Source of the DNA: an uncultured Bacteroides sp.
GTDB taxonomy: Bacteria > Bacteroidota > Bacteroidia > Bacteroidales > Bacteroidaceae
Reading direction: 5' to 3'
Assembly (NCBI GenBank): GCA_900553185.1
Contig: USCT01000015.1
Coordinates: 1 to 41,388 of the forward strand
Length of the DNA stretch: 41,388 nt
The notes under the pieces are model-generated. The model made no database searches, was not told the DNA's origin, and worked only from the letters and a program-made list of their open reading frames with translations. The translations under genes were made by a program, and so were the position numbers. Within the stretch, counting starts at the first letter, position 1. Each line of letters starts with the position of its first letter. This document shows positions 34,226-41,388 of the stretch, in pieces.

Positions 34226-34930
34226 ATGGCTACACAACGTATATTGACAGATCAGGATTTTGGACGCATTGTGATTCGTACCCGAAGAACGGCACGTAAC
34301 ATTTCGATGCGTGTCAGGCCGGAGGGCCTCTTTCTCATTGTACCTCCTTATAATCGGGTAGATAAAATTCTGGAGGCTATTAAGCCGTTCCGGCCAGATT
34401 TGCTGGAAAACTTCCGGAAAGTGGCTGTCAGACGGATAGATCTCGGCTTTTCCATTCGGACGGAGTGTTTCCGTTTGTCTCTTGCTCCGAGCAAGCTGCG
34501 ATGTTTTACGGTGCGCGAAGAGGAAGAGGGCATGAAGATTTATTGTCCTGCCGATACGGACTTTGGTCGCGAGGACGTGCAGAAACTGGTTCGTAATGCC
34601 ATCGTTCGTGCCTTGAAAAAACGGGCCGAAGCATATTTGCCTCCCCTGTTGGAGGCCTGGTCTGTACGTTACGGATTACCTTATCGGAAAGTCAGAATTA
34701 CGGGTGCCCGCAGTTGCTGGGGCAGCTGTACGGCTGCACGTACCATCAGTCTTTCGTGTTATCTGATGCTGGTTCCGACACACCTGATGGATTATGTCAT
34801 GCTGCACGAACTGGCTCATACCCGCGAGATGAATCATGGTCCGCGTTTCTGGGAGTTACTTGACAGTATGACCGGAGGACAGGCGCACCGCCTGCGGGCG
34901 GAACTGCGCGGATTTCATACCGGGTTTTAA
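34226..34930 (+). CDS. YgjP-like (DUF45, M48-type) metallopeptidase
   Basis: A 234-residue predicted zinc metallopeptidase of the YgjP/SprT-like DUF45 group. The C-terminal active site is HELAHTREMNHGPRFW (about 193-208), with HExxH and a third His eleven residues on; RKVRITGARSCWGSC is the conserved segment before it. No membrane segment or signal is visible, so it is cytoplasmic. The ATG at 34226 is preferred; the upstream ATG at 34208 overlaps a TATTTTTG box (34210-34217) that may be its own -7 element, which would make the mRNA nearly leaderless. Substrate unknown. Confidence 0.85.
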   Translation: MATQRILTDQDFGRIVIRTRRTARNISMRVRPEGLFLIVPPYNRVDKILEAIKPFRPDLLENFRKVAVRRIDLGFSIRTECFRLSLAPSKLRCFTVREEEEGMKIYCPADTDFGREDVQKLVRNAIVRALKKRAEAYLPPLLEAWSVRYGLPYRKVRITGARSCWGSCTAARTISLSCYLMLVPTHLMDYVMLHELAHTREMNHGPRFWELLDSMTGGQAHRLRAELRGFHTGF

Positions 34931-34991
34931 CCTGGAGCTTGATTTATGTCAAGAAATCCGGACAAGGATGAGCACGCACGGCTATTTGCCG

Positions 34992-34999
34992 TACCTTTG
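34992..34999 (+). promoter_or_regulatory. -7 box of the MATE gene, beside a hairpin
   Basis: TACCTTTG lies directly after the hairpin ACGGC-TATTT-GCCGT (34978-34992), which may end the previous transcript. Transcription from about 35006 starts downstream of an in-frame ATG at 34999, so the real MATE start must be later. Confidence 0.4.
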
Positions 35000-35073
35000 T
35001 GTCCGAAAATGGGAAGGACCGGCTACCAAAATCCGCCACCTGCCCATTGTGTGGTAATAGCGTAAAAAGAAGT

Positions 35074-36429
35074 ATGGTTGAATCTCCGGTAATTCAAACG
35101 GTCAGCATTCGTAAGGAACTGACCAAATTAGTAATTCCTATATTTATTGAAACTCTCCTGATCATGATGCTGGGCGCCGTAGACACCATCATGCTGAGTC
35201 AGTATTCTGATGAGAGTGTGGCGGCTGTAGGCGTTGTCAATCAGATTGTCATGTTTGCTTTCCTGATATTTGAGGTGATCAATATCGGTACCTCGGTATT
35301 GTGTTCGCAATATCTGGGGGCCGGACTCCGGAAAAAGATGGTACAGGTGGTAGGAGTATCCTTGTTGCTGAATCTGGTAGTAGGAGTGCTTGTCAGCCTG
35401 ATTTTGCATTTTGGGGCAGCCACGTTGCTGGGCTGGATGGGGCTTCGTCCGGAACTGTTGAAATATGGTATCGGCTACATGCAGATTGTAGGGGCCTTTG
35501 CTTTCTTTCAGGCCCTTTCGCTTACTGTTTCGGCTTCGTTGCGCAGTGCGAACAAGGCCATTTATCCCATGCTGGTGACGGTGCTGGTGAATGTGCTGAA
35601 CATCATCGGCAATTATTCCCTGATTTTCGGTAAATTCGGGTTCCCTGCCCTGGGGGCCGAAGGGGCGGCCATTTCTACTTCGGTAGCCCGGGGGGTGAGC
35701 ATGGTGGTTTTGTTCATTATTTTGTTTCGGAAGCATATCCCCAGTTTTCCACGTGCCTGGTTCCGTCCGTTTCCCTGGGTGGAACTGAAAAATCTGATGA
35801 AAGTAGGCCTTCCTTCGGCTGGCGAGAACATGTCGTACAGTTTTTCGCAAGTTGTCATTACATTTCTTATCAACATGTTGGGAAACAATGCGCTGGCTAC
35901 CCGTACTTACACGGTGAACATCGTGATGTTTGTTTACCTGTTTGCCATTGCCATGGCGCAGGGAGGAGCCATCAGTATCGGCCATTTGGTAGGGCAGCGG
36001 AAGATTCATGCGGCCTATCTGTTAGGTAAATATGTCATGCGGCTTTCCATATTGGTGTCGTTGGTTCTGTCGTGTATTTGGGCGGCACTCGGACATACTA
36101 TTTTCAGCCTGCTTACCGACAATGAAGAGATTATCCGCATGGGCGTTATGGTAATGCTTATTGATGTTGTGGTGGAAATCGGACGTGCAGTCAATATTTA
36201 TGCCACTAATGCCCTGCGTTCGGCCGGTGACGTGAATTATCCGTTTTATGTAGGACTGGTGGTGCAATGGAGTGTGTCGGTAGGTCTCAGTTACTTGCTG
36301 GGTATTTATTGGGGCTGGGGACTGGCCGGCATGTGGTGTGCTTTTCTGCTTGACGAGAACATTCGTGCCGTTATCTTTGTACGCCGGTGGAACAGCTTGA
36401 AGTGGGCAAAGAAAGGCTTCGTAAGATAA
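35074..36429 (+). CDS. MATE-family multidrug exporter
   Basis: A 451-residue transporter with twelve predicted membrane helices, belonging to the MATE family that exports drugs or metabolites by sodium or proton antiport. The N-terminal motif FIETLLIMMLGAVDTIMLSQYSDESVAAVG is typical, and the second half repeats the pattern (VGLPSAGENMSYSFSQ). The ATG at 35074 is chosen because the promoter lies downstream of the ATG at 34999; the 25 residues before it contain a Cys pair but precede the membrane domain. Substrate unknown. It converges on proC across a terminator. Confidence 0.92.
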   Translation: MVESPVIQTVSIRKELTKLVIPIFIETLLIMMLGAVDTIMLSQYSDESVAAVGVVNQIVMFAFLIFEVINIGTSVLCSQYLGAGLRKKMVQVVGVSLLLNLVVGVLVSLILHFGAATLLGWMGLRPELLKYGIGYMQIVGAFAFFQALSLTVSASLRSANKAIYPMLVTVLVNVLNIIGNYSLIFGKFGFPALGAEGAAISTSVARGVSMVVLFIILFRKHIPSFPRAWFRPFPWVELKNLMKVGLPSAGENMSYSFSQVVITFLINMLGNNALATRTYTVNIVMFVYLFAIAMAQGGAISIGHLVGQRKIHAAYLLGKYVMRLSILVSLVLSCIWAALGHTIFSLLTDNEEIIRMGVMVMLIDVVVEIGRAVNIYATNALRSAGDVNYPFYVGLVVQWSVSVGLSYLLGIYWGWGLAGMWCAFLLDENIRAVIFVRRWNSLKWAKKGFVR

Positions 36430-36480
36430 GGAACCTGAAGGCAGTGTGATTCTTTTTCTCGTGCCTTTCCATGGTGATAA

Positions 36481-36521
36481 AAAAGGAACGGACGTTTGAA
36501 TGAAAATGTCCGTTCCTTTTT
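36481..36521. terminator. Bidirectional terminator between MATE and proC genes
   Basis: AAAAGGAACGGAC (36481-36493) pairs perfectly with GTCCGTTCCTTTT (36508-36520); A/T runs lie on both sides. The remaining stretch to 36677 shows no gene. Confidence 0.75.
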
Positions 36522-36677
36522 GTCTGTTTGCGAGCCTGTTTTAATAAAAACACGAGGACGTTTTTTAAAGGGGGCCAAAATGGCTGTACAGGCGGCATAG
36601 GGGGTATCTTTCAGGCAGAAGAATCTGAAATTAAAGCATATTGAATTGTTGAGCTTTTCTGCTTGAAGGATCTGTTT

Positions 36678-37451
36678 CTATAGGCTGGCCTTGATGGCAT
36701 TGATCACGGCTGAAGTAAATCCGTCGTGCTCCAGCTGGTTGATTCCCTTGATTGTGATACCGCCAGGTGTTGTTACCTTTTCTATTTCGAGGGCCGGATG
36801 TGTCTGTTCGTTCTTCAGCAGCAACTGTGCGGCTCCTTCTACCGTTTGAGCCACCATTTTCATGGCGTCTTTGGGTTTGATACCCAGTTCTACACCGGCC
36901 TGCATAGCTGCCTGTACATACTTTAATACGTAGGCGATACCGCAGGAAGTGAGTGAGGTGGCGGCTGCAAACTGCTGTTCTTCGATGAGGATAGACATTC
37001 CCATTTCATTGAACAAAGCGATCATCTGCTCCACCTGGCTGGCAGATGCGTTGCGTGCGGCAATCAGTGTCATGCTGGCCAGTTCGGATATGGCGGTGTT
37101 GGGAATGACACGGAAGATGGGCATTTCCGGATCGACAAAATGTGCCAGATCTTCGAAAGTCAGTCCGGCAGCTACCGATACCAGGATTTGCGGCTGGCGT
37201 AAACGTAACGGTTCCAGCACTTCTTTTACCTTCCAGGGTTTGACGGCAATGATGACGATGTCGGCGTCGTCGGCAGCTTCCTTATTGTTGTGTGTAATCT
37301 GTATATCAGGAAAATCTGTTTTCAGGGCTTCCAGCTTTCCGCTGCTTGGATTGGATACGATGATGTTTTCTGCCTTGATGTAATGACCGTTTGCCAGGCC
37401 GCGTGCAATAGCTCCGCCCATATTGCCGGCTCCAATAATTGCTACTTTCAT
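36678..37451 (-). CDS. proC: Pyrroline-5-carboxylate reductase
   Basis: A 257-residue NAD(P)H enzyme for the last step of proline synthesis. The ATG at 37451 begins MKVAIIGAGNMGGAIARGL, the dinucleotide-binding Rossmann motif; other hallmarks are VSVAAGLTFEDL, RVIPNTA and the C-terminal TSCGIAYVLKYVQAAMQAG and TTPGGITIKG. The open frame upstream to 37550 has no ATG before this one and is probably not translated. A -7 box TATCTTTG lies on the minus strand at 37490-37483. It is convergent with the MATE gene. Confidence 0.94.
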   Translation of the reverse strand: MKVAIIGAGNMGGAIARGLANGHYIKAENIIVSNPSSGKLEALKTDFPDIQITHNNKEAADDADIVIIAVKPWKVKEVLEPLRLRQPQILVSVAAGLTFEDLAHFVDPEMPIFRVIPNTAISELASMTLIAARNASASQVEQMIALFNEMGMSILIEEQQFAAATSLTSCGIAYVLKYVQAAMQAGVELGIKPKDAMKMVAQTVEGAAQLLLKNEQTHPALEIEKVTTPGGITIKGINQLEHDGFTSAVINAIKASL

Positions 37452-37482
37452 ATTGATTCTAGGTTGTATTTGATATTGGGAA

Positions 37483-37490
37483 CAAAGATA
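37483..37490 (-). promoter_or_regulatory. -7 box of proC
   Basis: TATCTTTG read on the minus strand, about 32 bp before the ATG at 37451. No good -33 element at the usual distance. Confidence 0.4.
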
Positions 37491-37578
37491 AGGAATTGTT
37501 TTTCGGTAATCGGGCAAAAGAATAAAATATATTTTTCTTCTTTCGGACATTGTTACGCTGTTTCCTGGTCGGAAAGAT

Positions 37579-37619
37579 CCTCTCCTGCAGCGGATTATTG
37601 TTGATTCCGGCAGGAGAGG
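37579..37619 (-). terminator. Terminator after the winged-helix gene
   Basis: CCTCTCCTGC (37579-37588) pairs perfectly with GCAGGAGAGG (37610-37619). It ends the minus-strand AraC unit before proC. Confidence 0.6.
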
Positions 37620-37628
37620 CCTGGAGGA

Positions 37629-37850
37629 TCAGATGTATACGTTAAGCAGCAGGTAATAGATGTCATCACCGGGTTTGTTACCCGATTCTATTTCTATTTT
37701 CCCTTCTCTGGCCAGCCAGCCGATTGCGGCATTCAGCTCGCGGTCGGCCAGTCCTGAGGCCGATTTCAGTTCGTTGTAGCTCCATTTTTTCTGATTGCTC
37801 AGCAGGCGCCATACAGTTCCTGCGTGTGTTCCTATTGCATGTATGTCCAT
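37629..37850 (-). CDS. Small winged-helix protein (DUF2582 type)
   Basis: A 73-residue protein that is almost only a winged helix-turn-helix: HAGTVWRLLSNQKKWSYNELKSASGL, then RELNAAIGWLAREGKIEIE and a strand-rich end. This is the DUF2582 family of small Bacteroidetes DNA-binding-like proteins. No effector domain. It lies last in the unit headed by the AraC gene, 27 bp after the 91-residue unknown. Confidence 0.82.
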   Translation of the reverse strand: MDIHAIGTHAGTVWRLLSNQKKWSYNELKSASGLADRELNAAIGWLAREGKIEIESGNKPGDDIYYLLLNVYI

Positions 37851-37877
37851 GTAATAATGATGTTTGAGGTTTTACAT

Positions 37878-38153
37878 TCAGTTGGCTGCTTCCATGCGGA
37901 AGTATTCGGACGGAATGAGTTTGGATACATCTTCTTTCAGTTGTTTCAGACAGGCGTCCGTCTGTGTCGTGTCAGTCTCTTCTTCTGGAGGGACGATGGA
38001 GAAACAGAAAAGATATGCTTCTATCTTTTTTACGTGAAACTGATAACCGGGGTATCGCTTCTGATAATCCATTACGATTCCTTCGGCGTTTGCATGAAAG
38101 CGGACAATATAGTCGCGGTGAATGCTGACAATGAAAAATTTGATGTGATTCAT
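37878..38153 (-). CDS. 91-residue hypothetical protein
   Basis: Not recognised. A small soluble protein with an alpha/beta pattern (IKFFIVSIHRDYIVRFHANAEG, then KKIEAYLFCFSIVPPEE) and a C-terminal helix. No signal peptide or catalytic motif. It sits 14 bp downstream of the AraC regulator and 27 bp upstream of the winged-helix gene, so the three are probably one transcript. The function may be linked to the regulator but nothing shows it. Confidence 0.65.
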   Translation of the reverse strand: MNHIKFFIVSIHRDYIVRFHANAEGIVMDYQKRYPGYQFHVKKIEAYLFCFSIVPPEEETDTTQTDACLKQLKEDVSKLIPSEYFRMEAAN

Positions 38154-38167
38154 AATCGTTGAGTGTA

Positions 38168-39103
38168 TTAAAGTTGTTTTTGGTTTTGATCGGTCGATTC
38201 TGTTACAAAGGGATGATTGCTTCGGTATTCCGAAGGCGTTACTCCCAGGTGTTTCTTGACGTATTGTGTAAAGAAGGAGAGATTGGAGAATTCGAAAGCA
38301 ATGGCTATTTCCTTGATACTTTTGTTGGAGTATCGCAATTCATGTATGATGTATTCAATTGCATTTTCATGAATAAGGGTCAGTGCATTCTTTCCGCTTA
38401 CTTGCTTGATAATGCGTGACAGATATTTGGATGAATAGTTGAATAGTCTTGCGTAATATGTCAAGGTTCTGTGTCGGCCATGGTCGGTTGTAATTGCTTC
38501 CATAAAACGTTTGAAAATAAAGTCTGGTTGGTTTATTGACGGTTTTTCTCCTTCTCCAGGTTTTCCGGTCTTTAGTCCTATGGTAGCAAGAAATTCAGTA
38601 AAAAATGCCGATGACAAATAGAGTAAAATTTCTTTCTGATAAAAATTGTTTTCTTGCGGAACTTTACTTTCTATCAGATTTATGTATTGGCAAAATAAGT
38701 TTTTTTCTTTTTCATTAAAATGTTTTATTGGGTTTCGATGAAGGTAATGAAAGGATTTCCAGGTGTATTTTTCAGTTTGTGTGAGTCGTTGGATGAACCG
38801 GCCTGACAAGCAGATAATTTTTATCTGATGATCTGGTGAAGCGAGTATTTTCCCTACATACATATTAGGAAGCCCTATCAGCAGATCGTTGGCCTTCAAA
38901 TGGTAGGGACGGTCATTCAGCTCCAGTCTTAATTCACCCTCGAGACAGTAAATCATCAGAAAGACTTTTATTCTGACAATATCTTTTCCTGTGAGCAGAT
39001 TGTTTAACCGGTTTGTCAGAAATAAATAATCATCCATGCCGTTGTTTTGATGGCTGTAGGTTTTTAATGTTTTTATATCGATCCATTCATTGTCCTTGTC
39101 CAT
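38168..39103 (-). CDS. AraC-family transcriptional regulator
   Basis: About 311 residues. The N-terminal part (1-190) resembles the cupin-like sensing domain of AraC regulators (LRLELNDRPYHLKANDLLIG). The C-terminal tandem HTH (about 210-300) has YSSKYLSRIIKQVSGKNAL and the classic second-motif SNKSIKEIAIAFEFSNLSFFTQYVKKHLGVTPSEYR. The ATG at 39103 is chosen; the longer frame upstream begins with a TTG at 39118. It is divergent from the RND adaptor gene (187 bp between starts), the standard place for a local efflux regulator. Ligand unknown. Confidence 0.9.
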   Translation of the reverse strand: MDKDNEWIDIKTLKTYSHQNNGMDDYLFLTNRLNNLLTGKDIVRIKVFLMIYCLEGELRLELNDRPYHLKANDLLIGLPNMYVGKILASPDHQIKIICLSGRFIQRLTQTEKYTWKSFHYLHRNPIKHFNEKEKNLFCQYINLIESKVPQENNFYQKEILLYLSSAFFTEFLATIGLKTGKPGEGEKPSINQPDFIFKRFMEAITTDHGRHRTLTYYARLFNYSSKYLSRIIKQVSGKNALTLIHENAIEYIIHELRYSNKSIKEIAIAFEFSNLSFFTQYVKKHLGVTPSEYRSNHPFVTESTDQNQKQL

Positions 39104-39265
39104 TTTCTTTTTTTGCAAAGGTGAAGATTTTTATTGAAAGTAAGATATTCTATTTTCTTCTATTCATATTTGATTTTCCTTTTTTGATGAAATAGGCGAG
39201 TAAAATAGTGGGAAATAGAATATTACTGGCAGAAAATCTGTTCCTTTTATCTGCGGGTAAGGTAA

Positions 39266-39273
39266 TACTTTTG
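39266..39273 (+). promoter_or_regulatory. -7 box of the efflux operon
   Basis: TACTTTTG matches TAnnTTTG and lies 17 bp before the adaptor ATG; the -33 region is only T-rich (TTCCTTTTAT), which would fit activation by the divergent AraC regulator. Confidence 0.4.
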
Positions 39274-39290
39274 CGCAAGTTTTTAATCGA

Positions 39291-40409
39291 ATGAATATGA
39301 CACTGAAAAGAATCAAATGGAAGGTATGGCTGATGATGTTTATCGGTTGTGCCATTTGTGGAACTTCCTGTCAGAGCGGGCAGAAAGAGGAGTCAAAACT
39401 ACAGGCTTATGCTTTGGATACCATCCGTGGCGGACAAAGTAAAGAAATCGTTACTTCGTATTCGGCTTCTATAGAAGGCAGACAGGATATTGATATTTTT
39501 CCCCAGGTTTCAGGATATCTTGTAAAACTGAATGTATCGGAAGGAGAAACCGTAAGAAAGGGACAGGTACTGTTTGTAATAGATCAGGTGCCTTATAAGG
39601 CTGCTCTTGAAACGGCTGTGGCCAATGTAAAGGTGGCAGAAGCCAGTCTGGCTACCGCAGAGCTGACCTACAAGAGTACACAGAAGCTGCATGCGCAGAA
39701 AGTAGTGTCCGATTTCAATCTGCAGACCAGTAAGAATTCTTATCTGACTGCCAAGGCGCAACTGGCACAGGCAGAAGCTCAGGAGGTAAATGCGCGTAAT
39801 GACCTTTCGTACACGGAGGTAAAAAGTCCGAGTGACGGTATGGTAGGTATGCTTCCTTATCGGGTAGGGACATTGGTCAGTCCGAGCATGGCCCAGCCAT
39901 TGACTACAGTTTCCGATAATTCTGACATGTATGTTTATTTTTCTATGACGGAAAATCAGTTGTTGTCTTTGGCACGTCAATATGGGACAGTGGAAAAAGC
40001 TTTGCAGAAAATGCCGGCCATTCGTCTGCAACTGAATGATGGAACAACTTACGAAGAGAGCGGCAAGATAGAGTCTATCAGTGGAGTGATCGACAAAGAG
40101 ACCGGTACAGTAGGTGTTCGGGCGGTTTTTCCGAATCCAACCCGTTTGCTGCACAGTGGGGCGTCGGGCAATGTTCTTATTCCCAGTACATATACAGATT
40201 GTATTGTCATTCCGCAAGGGGCTACCGTACAGTTACAGGATAAACTGATTGTTTATAAAGTAGTGGATGGAAAGGCCGTTTCCACTTTGGTCAAAGTAGC
40301 TCCTGTAAATGATGGAAAAGAGTATATCGTGCTGGAAGGGTTGCAGGACGGTGATGAAATTATTTCTGACGGCGCTGGAATGGTTCGGGAAGGGACACAA
40401 GTAAAATAA
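39291..40409 (+). CDS. RND efflux periplasmic adaptor (membrane fusion protein)
   Basis: A 372-residue lipoprotein of the AcrA/MexA family linking an inner-membrane RND pump to an outer-membrane channel. The lipobox is GTSC (Cys27). The barrel-lipoyl-hairpin order is seen as YSASIEGRQDIDIFPQVSGYLVKLNVSEGETVRKGQVLFVID (lipoyl half near 45-95), an alpha-helical hairpin rich in Ala/Lys (about 105-160) and the second lipoyl half SYTEVKSPSDGMVG. Nine bases separate it from the permease gene. Regulated probably by the divergent AraC protein. Confidence 0.92.
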   Translation: MNMTLKRIKWKVWLMMFIGCAICGTSCQSGQKEESKLQAYALDTIRGGQSKEIVTSYSASIEGRQDIDIFPQVSGYLVKLNVSEGETVRKGQVLFVIDQVPYKAALETAVANVKVAEASLATAELTYKSTQKLHAQKVVSDFNLQTSKNSYLTAKAQLAQAEAQEVNARNDLSYTEVKSPSDGMVGMLPYRVGTLVSPSMAQPLTTVSDNSDMYVYFSMTENQLLSLARQYGTVEKALQKMPAIRLQLNDGTTYEESGKIESISGVIDKETGTVGVRAVFPNPTRLLHSGASGNVLIPSTYTDCIVIPQGATVQLQDKLIVYKVVDGKAVSTLVKVAPVNDGKEYIVLEGLQDGDEIISDGAGMVREGTQVK

Positions 40410-40418
40410 CAAGGGCTT

Positions 40419-41381
40419 ATGAAAGGAAATATATTTATCAAACGGCCGGTTATGGCCTTGTCTGTCTCCATACTGATTCTGATTGTAGGATTTATTTCGT
40501 TGTATACGTTGCCTGTAGAGCAATATCCGGATATAGCTCCTCCTACCGTCAAGGTAGATGCCACTTATACGGGTGCCAATGCAGAAGCAGTAATGAACAG
40601 TGTTATTATGCCGCTGGAGGAAAGTATCAACGGTGTGGAAGACATGATTTACATTACTTCTACGGCTACGAATGCAGGAACAGCCGAGATTCTGGTTTAC
40701 TTCAAACAGGGAACCGATCCGGATATGGCGGCTGTGAATGTACAGAACCGGGTATCTGAGGCACAAGGGCTGCTTCCTTCCGAAGTAACGGCCATCGGCG
40801 TGAGTACCATGAAGCGACAGAACAGTTTCCTGCAGATTAACAGTCTGATCAGTCCGGATAAACGGTATGATGAAACTTTCCTGGCCAATTATCTGGACAT
40901 CAATGTTATTCCGCGTATCAAGCGTATCCAGGGGGTAGGTGATGTTCAGCTGATGGGAGATACGTACAGCATGCGTATATGGATGAAGCCGGACAAGATG
41001 GCTCAGTATGGGTTGGTTCCTTCGGATGTAACGGCTGTATTGGGTGAGCAGAATATCGAAGCGCCAACCGGTTCGTTGGGTGAGAGCTCGGACCATGTCT
41101 TTCAGTATACCATGAAGTACAAGGGCCGCCTGAAGAGTGTGGAAGAATTTGAGAATATGGTGATACGTTCGCAGAAAGACGGTTCGGTACTTCGGGTAAA
41201 AGACATCGCAGAAGTGGAACTGGGTCGTGAATCGTATAGTTTCCATGGTGAGGCGGATGGAGTTCCGGGAGTTACCTTCATGGTCTTTCAGGTAGCCGGT
41301 GCCAACGCTACGGCGGTAAACGAGGAGATTACTTCTTCTATGGAACACATGCATTGCCTATTTCAATATGCATTCCTGTAA
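40419..41381 (+). pseudogene. RND (HAE1-type) efflux permease, frame broken near the window end
   Basis: The N-terminal part of an inner-membrane RND pump: first membrane helix FIKRPVMALSVSILILIVGF, then porter-domain hallmarks PDIAPPTVKVDATYTGANAEAV, TNAGTAEILVYFKQGTDPD and IKRIQGVGDVQLMGDTYSMRIW. Family members have about 1030-1060 residues. Here the frame matches the family to about residue 308 (NEEITSSME), after which the last residues (HMHCLFQYAFL) look unrelated and a stop follows at 41379-41381. Neither other forward frame continues the family in the remaining bases. The cause may be an insertion or rearrangement, or an assembly or contig end; if the assembly is wrong, the gene is intact but truncated by the window. 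Confidence 0.7.
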
Positions 41382-41388
41382 TCCGTTC

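Noticed and set aside
34999..35073. 25-residue extension of the MATE exporter with a CPLC motif
   Set aside because: The -7 box at 34992-34999 places the transcript start downstream of that ATG.
1..41388. CRISPR array, tRNA, rRNA or insertion sequence
   Set aside because: No regularly spaced direct repeats, tRNA cloverleaf, rRNA segment or transposase frame was found on either strand by eye.

Overview
The window looks like a chromosomal segment from a member of the Bacteroidaceae (Bacteroides/Phocaeicola type). The signs are many TAnnTTTG -7 boxes, start codons mostly without a clear Shine-Dalgarno, and Bacteroidales-typical genes: a DUF4491 protein, a PgQC-like type II glutaminyl cyclase, a ptb/buk pair, a biosynthetic arginine decarboxylase next to argB, and RND efflux under an AraC regulator. 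No tRNA, rRNA, CRISPR array or transposase was recognised.

Region 1 (1 to about 7.5 kb) is AT-rich accessory DNA, almost all on the minus strand. It holds a two-gene unit: a NERD-nuclease/DEAD-box helicase of YprA/Lhr type and a translationally coupled 662-residue orphan. Upstream is a roughly 300-nt leader with two large hairpins that can pair in an alternative way. Next comes a small replicon-like unit: a gene II/X-type replication initiator, a 53-residue NUMOD3-like DNA-binding protein and a cluster of GATAC motifs with an 11-bp inverted repeat. Beyond it, a strong plus-strand promoter drives an apparently non-coding, rod-shaped 6S-like RNA that ends at an intrinsic terminator. The next 600 bp hold no convincing gene.

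Region 2 (8.3 to 22.4 kb) is higher-GC core-type DNA. It encodes an EFR1 flavodoxin/ferredoxin, an acyltransferase, a methyltransferase with a PduO-type cobalamin adenosyltransferase, a DUF2795 protein, a lipoprotein thioredoxin, a VanX-type D-Ala-D-Ala dipeptidase and a THUMP-like methyltransferase. On the minus strand follow SufE, a glutaminyl cyclase and an unusual C26-M19 peptidase fusion. Then come phosphate butyryltransferase/butyrate kinase on the plus strand, convergent with an Lrp/AsnC regulator plus DUF4491 pair, a small hypothetical protein and a zinc-ribbon Nudix hydrolase.

Region 3 (22.4 to 37.5 kb) holds a large TPR protein coupled to an outer-membrane barrel, then topA-aroK, speA-argB, an ECF sigma factor with a membrane anti-sigma-like partner, a YgjP-like metallopeptidase, a MATE exporter and, convergently, proC. 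The speA/argB/proC neighbourhood concerns arginine, polyamine and proline metabolism.

Region 4 (37.6 kb to the end) has a minus-strand set (AraC regulator, 91-residue unknown, winged-helix protein) divergent from an RND adaptor and permease. The permease reading frame breaks after about 310 residues, where the sequence stops resembling the family just before the window ends.

The likeliest new biology is in region 1: the helicase-orphan pair with its switch-like leader, beside the Rep/NUMOD3 element and the 6S-like RNA.
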